A stretch of DNA of 64,000 nucleotides from JAAEPI01 sp965212145 (GTDB lineage Bacteria > Bacteroidota > Bacteroidia > Cytophagales > Cyclobacteriaceae), in the NCBI GenBank assembly GCA_965212145.1, contig CBDBUY010000004.1:1002523-1066522 (forward strand), given 5' to 3'. The translations under genes and the position numbers were made by a program. Below are positions 1 through 8,988 of this stretch, one piece after another. The notes beneath the pieces are model-generated. The model was not told the DNA's origin. It saw only the letters and a list, made by a program, of their open reading frames with translations, and searched no databases. Each line of letters starts with the position of its first letter. Within the stretch, counting starts at the first letter, position 1.

Positions 1-776
1 TTATGATGAACCGAAAGAGAAAACCCTGTATTTTTCACTAATGGTAATTCGAACTTCAAGGTTTTGTCTGCGATATGGACCATTGAATAATAGAAGGCAC
101 CACGAGGATTTAATGTAAACGCACCAAAACCGAGTTCATTTGTTTCGAAAGAAGTAATGAGTTCGCCGTTTTCACCGAAAATATCCCCTGACGTTGCAAA
201 CCCAAGACCTAAATTGTCCATCGCTTTTACGGCCACTTTGGTGGAAAGTCCAGCAATGAGATCACCGCCCTCTGGGAAAAACTCAACTTTGAATTTCCTG
301 TTGTCCTGTGCGCTTACTGAGCTTGTGAGCAAAGGGTCAATTACTTCAATGTGCCTTTGAAACCAGTAGGAGGAATCCCAATTCCTCATCCAATTGGTAT
401 AGGCTACCAGTTTGTATGCCGCCGGCACGAGTTCTCCGTTCAGCTGAAATTGCCCATGGGCCATCCCGTTTTTTAGTAGATGACGCTGCGATATCATTGT
501 CTCCCCATTTGTGTCAACGAGTTCTACGTAAACCACTTGGTTCAGGAGAGTCAATTGATTTGTTTTAGCGTCGGTAGCATATACTTTATACCAAATGTCA
601 TCACCGATTGCATATGCAGATTTATCCAAATGGACGAATAGCTTGTTGAAAGGATTGGATTGATGGAAGTCATTAATCTTTCTAACGGTTTCAATTTCTA
701 ATTCGGTATCTTGAGATACTCCGAATAGTCCAGTAAGTATTAAAGCGACTAAGTATAGTAATCGGTATGAATTCAA
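1..776 (-). CDS. MG2/plug-type outer-membrane protein, N-terminal part
   Basis: The frame is open from a TTG at 776 to the window edge, giving 258 codons with no stop, so only the N-terminus is visible. It begins with a signal peptide (LNSYRLLYLVALILTGLFG, then SQD). The segment NPFNKLFVHLDKSAYAIGDD and the following TWYK-like strand match the macroglobulin MG2 domain of large Bacteroidota proteins that usually continue into a TonB-plug domain. Family-typical pieces follow: YTNWMRNWDSSYWF near residue 125 and FFPEGGDLIAG near 160. The function of this family is not settled; surface or outer-membrane transport and assembly roles are proposed. No ATG lies near the signal peptide, so the TTG start is inferred from the peptide boundary. 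It is divergent from the thioesterase at 822. Confidence 0.75.
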   Translation of the reverse strand, partial: MNSYRLLYLVALILTGLFGVSQDTELEIETVRKINDFHQSNPFNKLFVHLDKSAYAIGDDIWYKVYATDAKTNQLTLLNQVVYVELVDTNGETMISQRHLLKNGMAHGQFQLNGELVPAAYKLVAYTNWMRNWDSSYWFQRHIEVIDPLLTSSVSAQDNRKFKVEFFPEGGDLIAGLSTKVAVKAMDNLGLGFATSGDIFGENGELITSFETNELGFGAFTLNPRGAFYYSMVHIADKTLKFELPLVKNTGFSLSVHH

Positions 777-821
777 ATATTTAATGTTTTATAACGGAAA
801 TATCAACTGAGTACGTCGATT

Positions 822-1238
822 ATGCAAACGAAAATGAAAACTTGTGCTAAGCATTTAATCGTCGAAGAGTCACACCTCGACGAACTCAACCATGTCAACA
901 ACGTAGTGTACCTCCAGTGGGTTCAAGACATTGCTAAAGAGCATTGGTTTTCACTGGCCGAAGAACCATTTACGGAGGAGCATTTCTGGGTGGTTGTTAA
1001 GCATGAGCTAGATTACAAAAAACAGGCGTTTCTGAATGACGAAATCTTGGTCATCACTTTTGTTGAATCGTTCAAAGGGCCATTTTCAATTCGATGTGTT
1101 GAGTTCAAGCGAGGGGAAGATTTGTTGGTAAAAGCTCGGTCAAATTGGTGTTTGATTGATCGAAAAACGGAGAGGCCTAAAAGGGTACCACAAGAGATTT
1201 CGGATCTTTTTATAGATGCTGAAACAAGTTCAGCATGA
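822..1238 (+). CDS. acyl-CoA thioesterase, hotdog fold (4HBT/YbgC-FadM type)
   Basis: This 138-residue protein has the length and pattern of single-domain hotdog thioesterases. The motif DELNHVNNVVYLQW near residues 20-33 holds the Asp and the HxNN of the 4HBT active site, and the partly buried helix after it is typical of YbgC/FadM-like enzymes that hydrolyse acyl-CoA thioesters in the cytoplasm. The substrate cannot be told from sequence. An in-frame ATG at 834 is an equally plausible start, because neither has a clear ribosome-binding site. It is a lone plus-strand gene between the divergent MG2 protein and the convergent lgt, whose stop lies 12 bp away. Confidence 0.85.
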   Translation: MQTKMKTCAKHLIVEESHLDELNHVNNVVYLQWVQDIAKEHWFSLAEEPFTEEHFWVVVKHELDYKKQAFLNDEILVITFVESFKGPFSIRCVEFKRGEDLLVKARSNWCLIDRKTERPKRVPQEISDLFIDAETSSA

Positions 1239-1250
1239 TTGGGAGAAGTT

Positions 1251-2342
1251 CTAATCTACCATTTTCGGTCCATTCTTCCTCAGGTTGATCCAGACCAAAA
1301 GCCCCACTCCAACCAGCGTCAGCGGAATGCTCAACCATTGACCCATATTCAGCGACATATTTTCTTCAAAGGCCACCTGATTCATTTTGAAGTATTCATC
1401 CACAAAACGAGCCGACCAAAGCACGATCATGAAAATGGCAAAATTGAAGCCCGCCGGAAGTGTTTGTCTCTTTCGGAACCAGAGCCAGAAAAGCGCAATC
1501 CCCAAAAGGATGCAGTAAGTCGCTTCGTAAAGCTGCGCTGCATGTCGGACGGTTCCCACCCCATAGATTTCGACATAAGATCGACCGCCTTTATCGTAGG
1601 TCCTATAATTCAAGGGAGTTCCCCCAAAATCAATGTGCTGCGTCACCTCGCTCAGTGAATTCAAGCCGGAAGCCAAACGCCCCTCAATGACCTGCTGTTT
1701 TCTGAAATCAAACTGGACGCCCTCTTTGTACTCTATTACGGCAGCTAGCGCTGACTTTCCTTTCTCTACTTCCACATCGGGGTTTCTTTTGAAGTCCACG
1801 GATGCCACGTCCTTGTCAGTCATGATGTAGTCCTTGGTGAAGCCACCATAGACCACTCCATAATTGGCGTTCGTAGGCGTGCCCTCCATTTCCGAATTGA
1901 AGAAGTTTCCGGTACGGATTAGTGCTCCTGTCAGGCATACCACAATCACGATCCTGTCGAGTATCCAAAAGAAAGAGTACGGTAATTTCTTACTGAACAA
2001 GTAGAGCGCAATCAGAATCCCAATGGCCCCCCCATGGCTTGCCAGACCGCCTTCCCATATTTTTAGAATCTCCAGTGGATTGGATAGATAATAATCCGGA
2101 TCGTAAAACAAGCAATGGCCAAGTCTCGCGCCGATGATGGTGGCCACTACCATGTATACCGTCAATTTCTCTACATGCTTGATTGGTTTCCCTTCTTGTT
2201 TGAAGATCCAAAACATGACCTGCTGACTCAAGATGAACCCGAGCGCAAAGAGGAGTCCATACCAACGAACAGGGTGATCCAGTCCGGGGATGACGAAAAT
2301 GTTCGGATTGGGACTCCAGATGATGTAACTCAGCAGGTTCAT
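1251..2342 (-). CDS. lgt: prolipoprotein diacylglyceryl transferase
   Basis: Lgt moves a diacylglyceryl group from phosphatidylglycerol to the lipobox cysteine of prolipoproteins in the inner membrane. The 363-residue protein has about seven hydrophobic segments and the signature SHGGAIGI with His at residue 103, the same number as the essential His of the E. coli enzyme. It is longer than proteobacterial Lgt because of a soluble insert around residues 165-260, a common feature of Bacteroidota Lgt. It is the last gene of trkA-trkH-lgt, beginning 4 bp after trkH. Several lipobox proteins in this window (7570, 16230, 18838) would be its substrates. Confidence 0.95.
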   Translation of the reverse strand: MNLLSYIIWSPNPNIFVIPGLDHPVRWYGLLFALGFILSQQVMFWIFKQEGKPIKHVEKLTVYMVVATIIGARLGHCLFYDPDYYLSNPLEILKIWEGGLASHGGAIGILIALYLFSKKLPYSFFWILDRIVIVVCLTGALIRTGNFFNSEMEGTPTNANYGVVYGGFTKDYIMTDKDVASVDFKRNPDVEVEKGKSALAAVIEYKEGVQFDFRKQQVIEGRLASGLNSLSEVTQHIDFGGTPLNYRTYDKGGRSYVEIYGVGTVRHAAQLYEATYCILLGIALFWLWFRKRQTLPAGFNFAIFMIVLWSARFVDEYFKMNQVAFEENMSLNMGQWLSIPLTLVGVGLLVWINLRKNGPKMVD

Positions 2343-2346
2343 GGGA

Positions 2347-3801
2347 TTATGTTTTTCTCCAGAAGTAAGGAGTGAACAAAACTAGGACAGTAAACAATTC
2401 CAGACGTCCAATGAGCATTAAAAATGATAGAAACCACTTACTCAAATCCGGAAGGAGGAAAAAGGTGTCAGCCGGTCCTACTTTTCCTATACCAGGCCCG
2501 ACATTTCCTAAGCAGGCGGCTGTAGCGCCAAGTGCCGTTTCAAAATCCACACCCATAGCGGCCACAAGGACCGACCCTAAAGCGAAAATGGAAATGTAGA
2601 TCATCACAAAAGCCAGAATATTATGAATGATCTGCTGACTAACCGCCTTGGTGTTGTACCGGACCGGCAAAATGGCGGATGGATGAATCTGTCTTTTCAG
2701 TTCGATCCAACCATTCTTCAAAAACAAGACATGTCTGACCAGTTTGATTCCTCCGGCCGTTGATCCGGCTGAAGCGCCATGGAACATCAGTAGAAAGAAT
2801 ATCACCGTAATGAACGGCGACCAAGACGTGTAGTCATAGGTCGCATAGCCTGTAGTCGTGACGATTGAGATCACCTGAAAGAATGCATCGCGCATGGATT
2901 TTTCTAAGGTGCCATGGCCATAGCTGTAGATGGCAAGTCCAATTGTCGTGGAGACCAAAATGATCAGGCCGAGATAATACCTGAATTCTTCGTTTTTCCA
3001 GGCCTTTCGGAATTGACCATGCATGCCGAGGTAGATCATAGTGAAATTGGTTCCTGCCAGGAACATGAAAACAATGACGATGTATTGGAGTAGCGGCGAG
3101 TAAAATCCAATACTCTCTTGCTTGGGAGAGAATCCACCTGAAGCCATGGTGGTAAATGCATGCGTAATCGCGTCGAAAAAGGACATGCCGCAGATCCAGG
3201 TAATAATTGTCTGAAGGCCGGTCAGACCAAGGTAGATGAACCAAAGTCTCTTAGCCGTTTCCTTGATTCTGGGTTGTAATTTCTCCGGAGAGATGCCAGG
3301 AGCTTCAGCGACGAACAGCTGCATGCCTCCAATTCCCAAAAGTGGCAGAATGGCCACTGCCAGGACAATCATCCCTAGGCCGCCAATCCACTGGGTCAGA
3401 TTTCTCCAAAAAAGGATGCCCATGCTCTTTGCCTCAATGTCCTCGAGGATCGTGGCACCAGTGGCTGTGTATCCAGACATGGCTTCAAAAAAAGCATCAG
3501 CGGGATTAGGGATGGCCCCACTCAAAAGGTACGGGACAGTCCCAAAAACGGTGAGAGAGAACCACCCGAATGTGACAATCAGATAGCCATCTTTCTTGCT
3601 TAAATCGTTGCTCTTGTTATTTCTGGTTCCAAGAAAAAGTAAGAGGCCGGGGATGAATGAAATGAATGCAGACCACAACAGCGGCATAAAATCACGCATA
3701 TCATCGTAGATAGAAAAAGGAAGAGCCGTCAGAATAAATCCTGCATTGAACATCAGCAGGATGCCTAGGATTTTTGCTATGACCTGCCAGTTGAAACTCA
3801 T
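2347..3801 (-). CDS. trkH: Trk-type potassium uptake protein, membrane subunit
   Basis: TrkH is the K+-translocating membrane subunit of the Trk system. The 484-residue protein has the usual length and four pore-loop regions, for example YTATGATIL, TMASGGFSP, TTTGYATYDY and LGNVGPGIGKVGP, each with the selectivity-filter Gly. I place the start at the ATG at 3801 rather than an upstream in-frame TTG, because the ATG follows the trkA stop by one base and gives the normal TrkH N-terminus. Tight coupling to trkA indicates translation from one message. Confidence 0.95.
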   Translation of the reverse strand: MSFNWQVIAKILGILLMFNAGFILTALPFSIYDDMRDFMPLLWSAFISFIPGLLLFLGTRNNKSNDLSKKDGYLIVTFGWFSLTVFGTVPYLLSGAIPNPADAFFEAMSGYTATGATILEDIEAKSMGILFWRNLTQWIGGLGMIVLAVAILPLLGIGGMQLFVAEAPGISPEKLQPRIKETAKRLWFIYLGLTGLQTIITWICGMSFFDAITHAFTTMASGGFSPKQESIGFYSPLLQYIVIVFMFLAGTNFTMIYLGMHGQFRKAWKNEEFRYYLGLIILVSTTIGLAIYSYGHGTLEKSMRDAFFQVISIVTTTGYATYDYTSWSPFITVIFFLLMFHGASAGSTAGGIKLVRHVLFLKNGWIELKRQIHPSAILPVRYNTKAVSQQIIHNILAFVMIYISIFALGSVLVAAMGVDFETALGATAACLGNVGPGIGKVGPADTFFLLPDLSKWFLSFLMLIGRLELFTVLVLFTPYFWRKT

Positions 3802-3802
3802 C

Positions 3803-5143
3803 TTATTTGAAGTAGCCCTCAATCATGTGAATGCACTCCTTTTTTGAAAGCACCACAACTCGGTCTTTGGGTTCGAAGAGGAAATCTCCGCGCACAGTGA
3901 GCCCAGCACCTCGCCGAATCACTCCCCCAACTACGGCAGTTTTTGGCCAATCTAGTGCCCGTAATTCGTTCTTTAAAATCTTCGAGTTTGGCTTCACCTC
4001 GAACTCAAGAATCTCTGCATCCACTCCATGAATACTCGTGAGATTGAGCACCTCGCCTTCTCGAATATGGCGGAAAATGAAGTTCGCAGCGATCAATTTT
4101 TTATTGATCAATGTATCTACCCCGATGTTCTGAGAAAGGTGGATGTAATCCATGTTCTCGACCAGTGAGATCGTTTTCTTGACGCCTCCGTTCTTAGCAG
4201 ACAGACATGAAATAATGTTCGTTTCCGAGTTTTCGGTGACAGCAATAAATGCGTCTGAATTGAAAACGCCTTCCTCTTTCAGCACTTCCATGTCTCGGCC
4301 ATCTCCATGAATGATCATGGTATCCGGCAGCATGTCGGCAAGTTTGAAACCTTTGTCTCGATTCTTTTCGATCAGCTTCACGTTGTACTTCGAGCTGAGT
4401 ATTCTGGCGGCTTGAATGCCAAGTTTTGAGCCTCCTAGGATGGTGACATCCTTGATGGAAAAACTCTCTGTTCCGGCCAAAGACATAACTTGCTGTAAGC
4501 CATTCGGCTGAGCAATGAAGTAAGCATGATCGTCCTGACGGAAAAAATTCTCCCCATGTGGGATGATTGTTTCATTGTCACGAAGAATGGCCACCACTAT
4601 GAAGGCATTGTTCGGATTCAGATAGGCTGTTTCTTCAATTGACTTGTTTAGAAGGAGGCTGTCTTCATCAATCTTCAGTCCCATCAAGGTGAGCAACCCA
4701 TTGTCAAACTCAAACGAATCCGTCACGGCCGATTCCTTCAAGAGACGTTTGATTTCTTTGGCTGCTAGCGATTCAGGTGAGACCAAATCGTCTATCCCTG
4801 CTTCCTGAAGATTTAGCTCATTTCTGGTTTCGATGAGTTCGATGCTCGAGACACGCGCGATGGTCTTTCCGGCTCCTAACCTTTTCCCAATCAAACACGT
4901 GGCGATGTTCGTTTCCTCTTTAGCCGTAACGGCGATCAATAATTCAGCCTTGTTTACCCCAGCTTCTTTGAGCACTCTGGGGGAGGCAGACGTGCCGTGA
5001 ATTGTCTGGACGTCTAAGTGGTTAGAGGCGTGTTCCAAAACTGATTTAGCCTCATCTATCAAGACAATATCCTGCTCTTCTTCAACCAGCAATTTTGCTA
5101 AGTGGAAACCTAGGTCTCCGGCTCCTGCTATGACTATTCGCAT
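3803..5143 (-). CDS. trkA: Trk system potassium uptake regulatory subunit TrkA
   Basis: This is a cytoplasmic nucleotide-binding ring protein that gates TrkH. The 446 residues form two RCK halves: a Rossmann motif AGAGDLGFHLAKLL at residues 5-18 with a TrkA_C domain, then a second Rossmann motif ILGGSKLGIQAARIL around 235 with another TrkA_C domain. It is the first gene of the trkA-trkH-lgt operon. A TACCTTTG -7 box at 5168-5175 predicts transcription starting about 18 bp before the ATG. Confidence 0.95.
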   Translation of the reverse strand: MRIVIAGAGDLGFHLAKLLVEEEQDIVLIDEAKSVLEHASNHLDVQTIHGTSASPRVLKEAGVNKAELLIAVTAKEETNIATCLIGKRLGAGKTIARVSSIELIETRNELNLQEAGIDDLVSPESLAAKEIKRLLKESAVTDSFEFDNGLLTLMGLKIDEDSLLLNKSIEETAYLNPNNAFIVVAILRDNETIIPHGENFFRQDDHAYFIAQPNGLQQVMSLAGTESFSIKDVTILGGSKLGIQAARILSSKYNVKLIEKNRDKGFKLADMLPDTMIIHGDGRDMEVLKEEGVFNSDAFIAVTENSETNIISCLSAKNGGVKKTISLVENMDYIHLSQNIGVDTLINKKLIAANFIFRHIREGEVLNLTSIHGVDAEILEFEVKPNSKILKNELRALDWPKTAVVGGVIRRGAGLTVRGDFLFEPKDRVVVLSKKECIHMIEGYFK

Positions 5144-5167
5144 CTATTCTCGATGGCTATTTCGCCG

Positions 5168-5175
5168 CAAAGGTA
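5168..5175 (-). promoter_or_regulatory. -7 promoter box for trkA
   Basis: The minus strand reads TACCTTTG, an exact match to the Bacteroidota -7 consensus TAnnTTTG. With the usual spacing, transcription would start near 5161, leaving a leader of about 18 bases before trkA. A TTG lies 16 bases upstream of the box, a little closer than the preferred -33 spacing, so the -33 element is weak. Confidence 0.5.
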
Positions 5176-5194
5176 AGAGCATTGTATTAGACAA

Positions 5195-6556
5195 TCATCC
5201 CTTCTTTAGACGGGAAAAATAGTCCTTGCTTGCGGCCATGACTTTTGGTGAGAGAATTACGGCAGATACAATGGTTGGAATGGCCATAAGCCCGAACCCA
5301 ATAAACACCATATTGACGACAATGTCTAGCGTGGCAACTGCACCGACCACCACGACCAAAACGTAATAATAGTTGAAGTACTTTTCGTACTTGGTGCCGG
5401 CTAAAAATACGAAGCACTGCTTGCCGTAAAAGGCCATTCCAAGAATGGTCGTAAACCCAAAGACCAGCACACAAATGATTAACCCCAGACTTCCGAACGT
5501 CGAAAGACTTTGATCAAAAGCCTGAGCGGTGAGTTTGATGCCATCGGCTCCACCGACTTTCCATAATCCAGTGACAATAATGCAAATCCCTGTAAGCGTA
5601 CAAACAAGTAGCGTGTCAATAGCTGGGCCTAGCATCGCCACGAGACCTTCTCTGACGGGTTCTTTCGTTTTGGCTGCTCCGTGCATCATGGGTGCTGTCC
5701 CTACACCAGCTTCGTTGGAAAAAGATGCTCGCTTGGCCCCTTCCAAAAGAATGGCCAAAAATGTCCCTCCCACGATTGCTCGCGGTTTGAAAGCCTCGGT
5801 GAAAATCAATTCGAACGAGGGAAGAATCTGATCAAAGTTAATGACCAAAATAGAAACCACAAGCACCGTATAAAGAAGCACCATTGCCGGGACCAGCTTG
5901 GACGCCACGTTTCCAATTCGTTGGATTCCACCGATAATGACCAATCCAGTTAATATCGCTAGCACGACCCCAACTACAAATCGGATTGTAGGGTCAGTAG
6001 ATGAAATATTCAAAGGCTCAAGGACCACCTGTCCCACCACAACGACCATTTGATTGGCTTGGAATATAGGTGTCGCACCGAGCAATCCGGCTACACAAAA
6101 CATTACCGCCAGAGGCATCCACTTTTTGCCAAGCCCCTCACGGATTACGTACATTGGGCCTCCCTGAATATTTCCAGCATCGTCTTTTCCGCGATACATG
6201 ACCGAGAGCGTACAAGTAAAGAATTTGGTGGCGATACCGAAGAAAGCACTGACCCACATCCAGAAAATCACACCGGGTCCTCCGGCCACCAAAGCAAGTG
6301 CAACGCCACTGATATTTCCCATGCCGACAGTTGCGGCTAGCGCACCAGATAGTGCTTGAAAATGGCTTATGTAGCCCGGATCGTTTTTGTCGTCGAACTT
6401 GCCGCGAAGAATGTCAATTCCGTGCTTGAAATATTTAAACGGGAGAAATCGAGAGTAAACGAGGAAGAAAATCCCACCCCCCAGAAATAGGATGAGCAAA
6501 GGCAGATCCCAGATAAAATTGGTGACACTGGTTAGAAAATCTCCGACTTCCTTCAT
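5195..6556 (-). CDS. alanine or glycine:cation symporter (AGCS family)
   Basis: The protein imports a neutral amino acid, usually alanine or glycine, with Na+ or H+. Its 453 residues match the AGCS length, with around ten to eleven hydrophobic spans and the family blocks GALAATVGMGNISGVALAL near residue 70 and FSNEAGVGTAPMMHGAAKT near 280, which hold the conserved substrate and Na+ region. It overlaps the end of the polyprenyl synthase by 4 bp (ATGA), so the two are co-translated, though no functional link is evident. Which amino acid is moved cannot be read from the sequence. Confidence 0.92.
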   Translation of the reverse strand: MKEVGDFLTSVTNFIWDLPLLILFLGGGIFFLVYSRFLPFKYFKHGIDILRGKFDDKNDPGYISHFQALSGALAATVGMGNISGVALALVAGGPGVIFWMWVSAFFGIATKFFTCTLSVMYRGKDDAGNIQGGPMYVIREGLGKKWMPLAVMFCVAGLLGATPIFQANQMVVVVGQVVLEPLNISSTDPTIRFVVGVVLAILTGLVIIGGIQRIGNVASKLVPAMVLLYTVLVVSILVINFDQILPSFELIFTEAFKPRAIVGGTFLAILLEGAKRASFSNEAGVGTAPMMHGAAKTKEPVREGLVAMLGPAIDTLLVCTLTGICIIVTGLWKVGGADGIKLTAQAFDQSLSTFGSLGLIICVLVFGFTTILGMAFYGKQCFVFLAGTKYEKYFNYYYVLVVVVGAVATLDIVVNMVFIGFGLMAIPTIVSAVILSPKVMAASKDYFSRLKKG

Positions 6557-7506
6557 GATACTCTTTGATTGAGCTTCGCAATGTAAGCAGATAGCAGTTC
6601 CTTGGCTTTTGCTGCCCCATCTATTTCATCGAGCATCTCATCCGCTTGCTGGCCAAACGCAAGAATTTTATTTCGAGATACCTGATCCACCCCGGCCTCC
6701 CGATAGATACTTGTGACTCTATCCACTTTCTCTTGGGATGCAGGCTGATCCAGCCATCTCAATAATTCTGTTTTGTGATCGGACTCTAGCGCTGTTAACA
6801 GCAAAAATGTCTTCTTGTTGGCCAGGATGTCTCCACCTATTTGCTTTCCAAAAGTCTCGTCACCAAATGTGTCGAGATGATCATCCATCAGTTGAAACGC
6901 CAACCCCATCTTGACGCCTATGTCACAAAGTTTTCTTTGTAATTGCTCGTCCTGTCCGGCTAGTAATGCGCCCAATTCCAGTGAAAAACCAAGGAGCACG
7001 GCCGTTTTCAATCGGATCATCTCGAGATACTCTTCCACGGTGGCGTCTGTTTTAGTCTCTAAATCCATGTCGAATTTTTGACCCTCACAAACCTCTAAGG
7101 CGCACTGATTGAATTTCTTTAAAGCTTTAAAGTGCGTATCCGGATCAAGTCTTTCCAAAAGCTGATAGGCCTTGATCATCATGGCATCCCCGCTGAGGAT
7201 GGCGGTGGTGTTGTCCCATTTTTCATGAACGGTTGCTTCCCCTCTCCTGATCGGCGCATTGTCCATGATGTCGTCGTGCATCAAGGTGAAATTGTGAAAC
7301 ACCTCGACTGACAGTGCTTCTCTGGATATGGCTTCAGGGTTCTTTTTAAAAAGCGAATAGGCGATCAGGACCAGAACCGGTCGCATTCTTTTGCCGCCCA
7401 GGTTCATGATGTACTCGATGGGTTCGTACAACCCTCTCGGTTCTGACTGGAGGTCCAGGGACTGAATTTCCGTTTCAATAAGTTCCGATAAATGGGAAAG
7501 CGTCAT
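6553..7506 (-). CDS. polyprenyl (isoprenyl) diphosphate synthase
   Basis: This is a trans-isoprenyl diphosphate synthase that elongates allylic diphosphates with isopentenyl diphosphate. Both aspartate-rich motifs are present: HDDIMD (FARM) near residue 80 and QLMDDHLD (SARM) near 210, plus GGKRMRP close to the N-terminus. At 317 residues it fits GGPP/FPP-type or medium-chain enzymes; chain length cannot be decided by eye. I start it at the ATG at 7506, not the in-frame TTG at 7515, because the TTG lies inside the -7 box. The predicted transcription start coincides with this ATG. It is co-translated with the AGCS symporter. Confidence 0.92.
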   Translation of the reverse strand: MTLSHLSELIETEIQSLDLQSEPRGLYEPIEYIMNLGGKRMRPVLVLIAYSLFKKNPEAISREALSVEVFHNFTLMHDDIMDNAPIRRGEATVHEKWDNTTAILSGDAMMIKAYQLLERLDPDTHFKALKKFNQCALEVCEGQKFDMDLETKTDATVEEYLEMIRLKTAVLLGFSLELGALLAGQDEQLQRKLCDIGVKMGLAFQLMDDHLDTFGDETFGKQIGGDILANKKTFLLLTALESDHKTELLRWLDQPASQEKVDRVTSIYREAGVDQVSRNKILAFGQQADEMLDEIDGAAKAKELLSAYIAKLNQRVS

Positions 7507-7512
7507 GGCGGG

Positions 7513-7520
7513 CAAATCTA
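7513..7520 (-). promoter_or_regulatory. -7 promoter box directly before polyprenyl synthase
   Basis: The minus strand reads TAGATTTG, an exact TAnnTTTG match. Counting its last G as -7 puts +1 at 7506, the A of the gene's ATG, so the transcript is predicted to be leaderless. Confidence 0.5.
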
Positions 7521-7540
7521 GACAGGCGATGGGATTTTAC

Positions 7541-7548
7541 TAACTTTA
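7541..7548 (+). promoter_or_regulatory. -7 promoter box for the dienelactone-hydrolase lipoprotein
   Basis: TAACTTTA matches TAnnTTTG at all but the last base. It predicts a start of transcription near 7555, which supports the ATG at 7570 over the in-frame GTG at 7549. Confidence 0.4.
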
Positions 7549-7569
7549 GTGGCCTTAACTAAGAATGTC

Positions 7570-8409
7570 ATGAAAAAATTCAATTACCTCCTAATCGCTC
7601 TTTTGGCCATTTCCATTTTCTCCTGTCAACCTGCGGAAAAGAAATCTGAATCTGATGAAAGCTCGGAAGCTAAACCCCCAAAGTTGGTTGGCAAGGAAGT
7701 CAGTTACACGTTGGATACCCTGACCATGAATGGATACCTGGCATATGACGAAAACGCTAAAGAGAAAAGGCCTGGGATACTTGTCGTACATGAGTGGTGG
7801 GGACACAATGAGTATGCCCGAGAGCGTGCAGATCAGCTGGCGGAATTAGGATATGTGGCTTTTGCCGTGGATATGTACGGAGCTGGAAAATTGGCTGAGC
7901 ACCCTGATGATGCCGGGAAATTCATGTCCCAGGTATTCTCGACTGCCGGTGCTGCCAAAGATCGATTCGTTAAGGCCATGGAGACACTAAAATCAAATGA
8001 GATGGTCGACGAGGAGAAGATAGGAGCGATCGGCTATTGCTTTGGGGGTTCGGTGGTCCTTAGCATGGCCAATGCAGGGTTGGATTTGGATGGGGTGGCT
8101 GCATTTCATGCGGGTTTGAACTTGCCAGTTTGGCCTGAAGAAGGAGATGTCAAGGCCAAGGTTTTGGTTTGTAATGGAGCCGCTGATCCGTTTATCCAGG
8201 AACCGGCGATATCCAATTTTAAGAATAAGCTGGATAGTGCCGGAGCCGATTATAAATACATCGGTTATGAAGGAGCCGTGCATAGCTTCACGAGCAAGTA
8301 TGCTGATGGGATTAAAGAAAAATTTCCGCAGATGCCGGTAGCGTATGATGCTAAGGCAGACAGTGCCAGCTGGGCTGAAATGAAGATGCTGTTTGAGAAG
8401 GTGTTTTAG
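7570..8409 (+). CDS. dienelactone hydrolase family lipoprotein
   Basis: An alpha/beta hydrolase of the dienelactone hydrolase family, exported as a lipoprotein: the first residues MKKFNYLLIALLAISIFSC end in a lipobox with Cys19. The catalytic triad is visible as Cys in GYCFGGSVVLS, Asp in NGAADPFI and His in GAVHSF. VVHEWWGHNEYARERADQLA is the usual oxyanion-side block. Members of this exported subgroup are common in Bacteroidota, but their substrate is unknown and they are unlikely to act on chlorocatechol intermediates. The ATG at 7570 is chosen because it starts the signal peptide and lies downstream of the -7 box. Its stop overlaps the opposing DUF4287 gene by 4 bp. Confidence 0.88.
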   Translation: MKKFNYLLIALLAISIFSCQPAEKKSESDESSEAKPPKLVGKEVSYTLDTLTMNGYLAYDENAKEKRPGILVVHEWWGHNEYARERADQLAELGYVAFAVDMYGAGKLAEHPDDAGKFMSQVFSTAGAAKDRFVKAMETLKSNEMVDEEKIGAIGYCFGGSVVLSMANAGLDLDGVAAFHAGLNLPVWPEEGDVKAKVLVCNGAADPFIQEPAISNFKNKLDSAGADYKYIGYEGAVHSFTSKYADGIKEKFPQMPVAYDAKADSASWAEMKMLFEKVF

Positions 8410-8936
8410 CCCGCCTCTCCGTAAGCCTCCTTAATCATACCAATCAACTCATCGTCCACTTGCCCAACTTCGGTCAACTGAACCCTGTGCGTGCACATGG
8501 AACCGAATGGCCCGGAAGACTCTAGCCTACCTTCGATTGGACGATCATTGAATTTCAGGCCAAGATCGATTCTCGTTTTAGTAGAGGGCTGGATCAAACA
8601 GAATTGTCGTTTGCGTCTCAAGCTGACACTTCCCTTTTTGGGTGCCACCTCCACGTCCTCTCCGAATTTGGTGATGTGCTTCATCAATTCATCGTAGATC
8701 GGTTTGAGATGCTCTTTGCCCACATATTGTCCCTGAATAAGCTCGTCTCCGTCATTAGATCCAGCATCTGATTCCCTGAACTTATGTACGACGAAATTGG
8801 CGTACCCATGAGTCATTCCATGCTCGGTCTTTAAGAAACTGACCATTTGGCCGTGTTTTTCCAGGTTTTGAGCTGCGACAATGGTCTTCCACTCTGCTAG
8901 GGGTTTTCCGGTTTTTTCTAATAAGCCTTCTTCCAT
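8406..8936 (-). CDS. DUF4287 / DUF5655 domain protein
   Basis: This 176-residue cytoplasmic protein of unknown function has two recognisable parts. Residues 1-60 (LLEKTGKPLAEWKTIV, then HGMTHGYANFVVH) match DUF4287, and the remainder (YDELMKHITKFGEDVEVAPKK, then SLRRKRQFCLIQP) matches DUF5655, a fold related to small DNA/RNA-handling proteins. No catalytic residues can be named. It stands alone, convergent with the dienelactone-hydrolase gene and sharing a 4-bp TTAG stop overlap, with the same-strand TerC gene starting upstream. Confidence 0.8.
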   Translation of the reverse strand: MEEGLLEKTGKPLAEWKTIVAAQNLEKHGQMVSFLKTEHGMTHGYANFVVHKFRESDAGSNDGDELIQGQYVGKEHLKPIYDELMKHITKFGEDVEVAPKKGSVSLRRKRQFCLIQPSTKTRIDLGLKFNDRPIEGRLESSGPFGSMCTHRVQLTEVGQVDDELIGMIKEAYGEAG

Positions 8937-8988
8937 GATTTTTTAGCTCAAGTTTAGAGAATAAGGTGATACGAATATTGGAAAAAAT

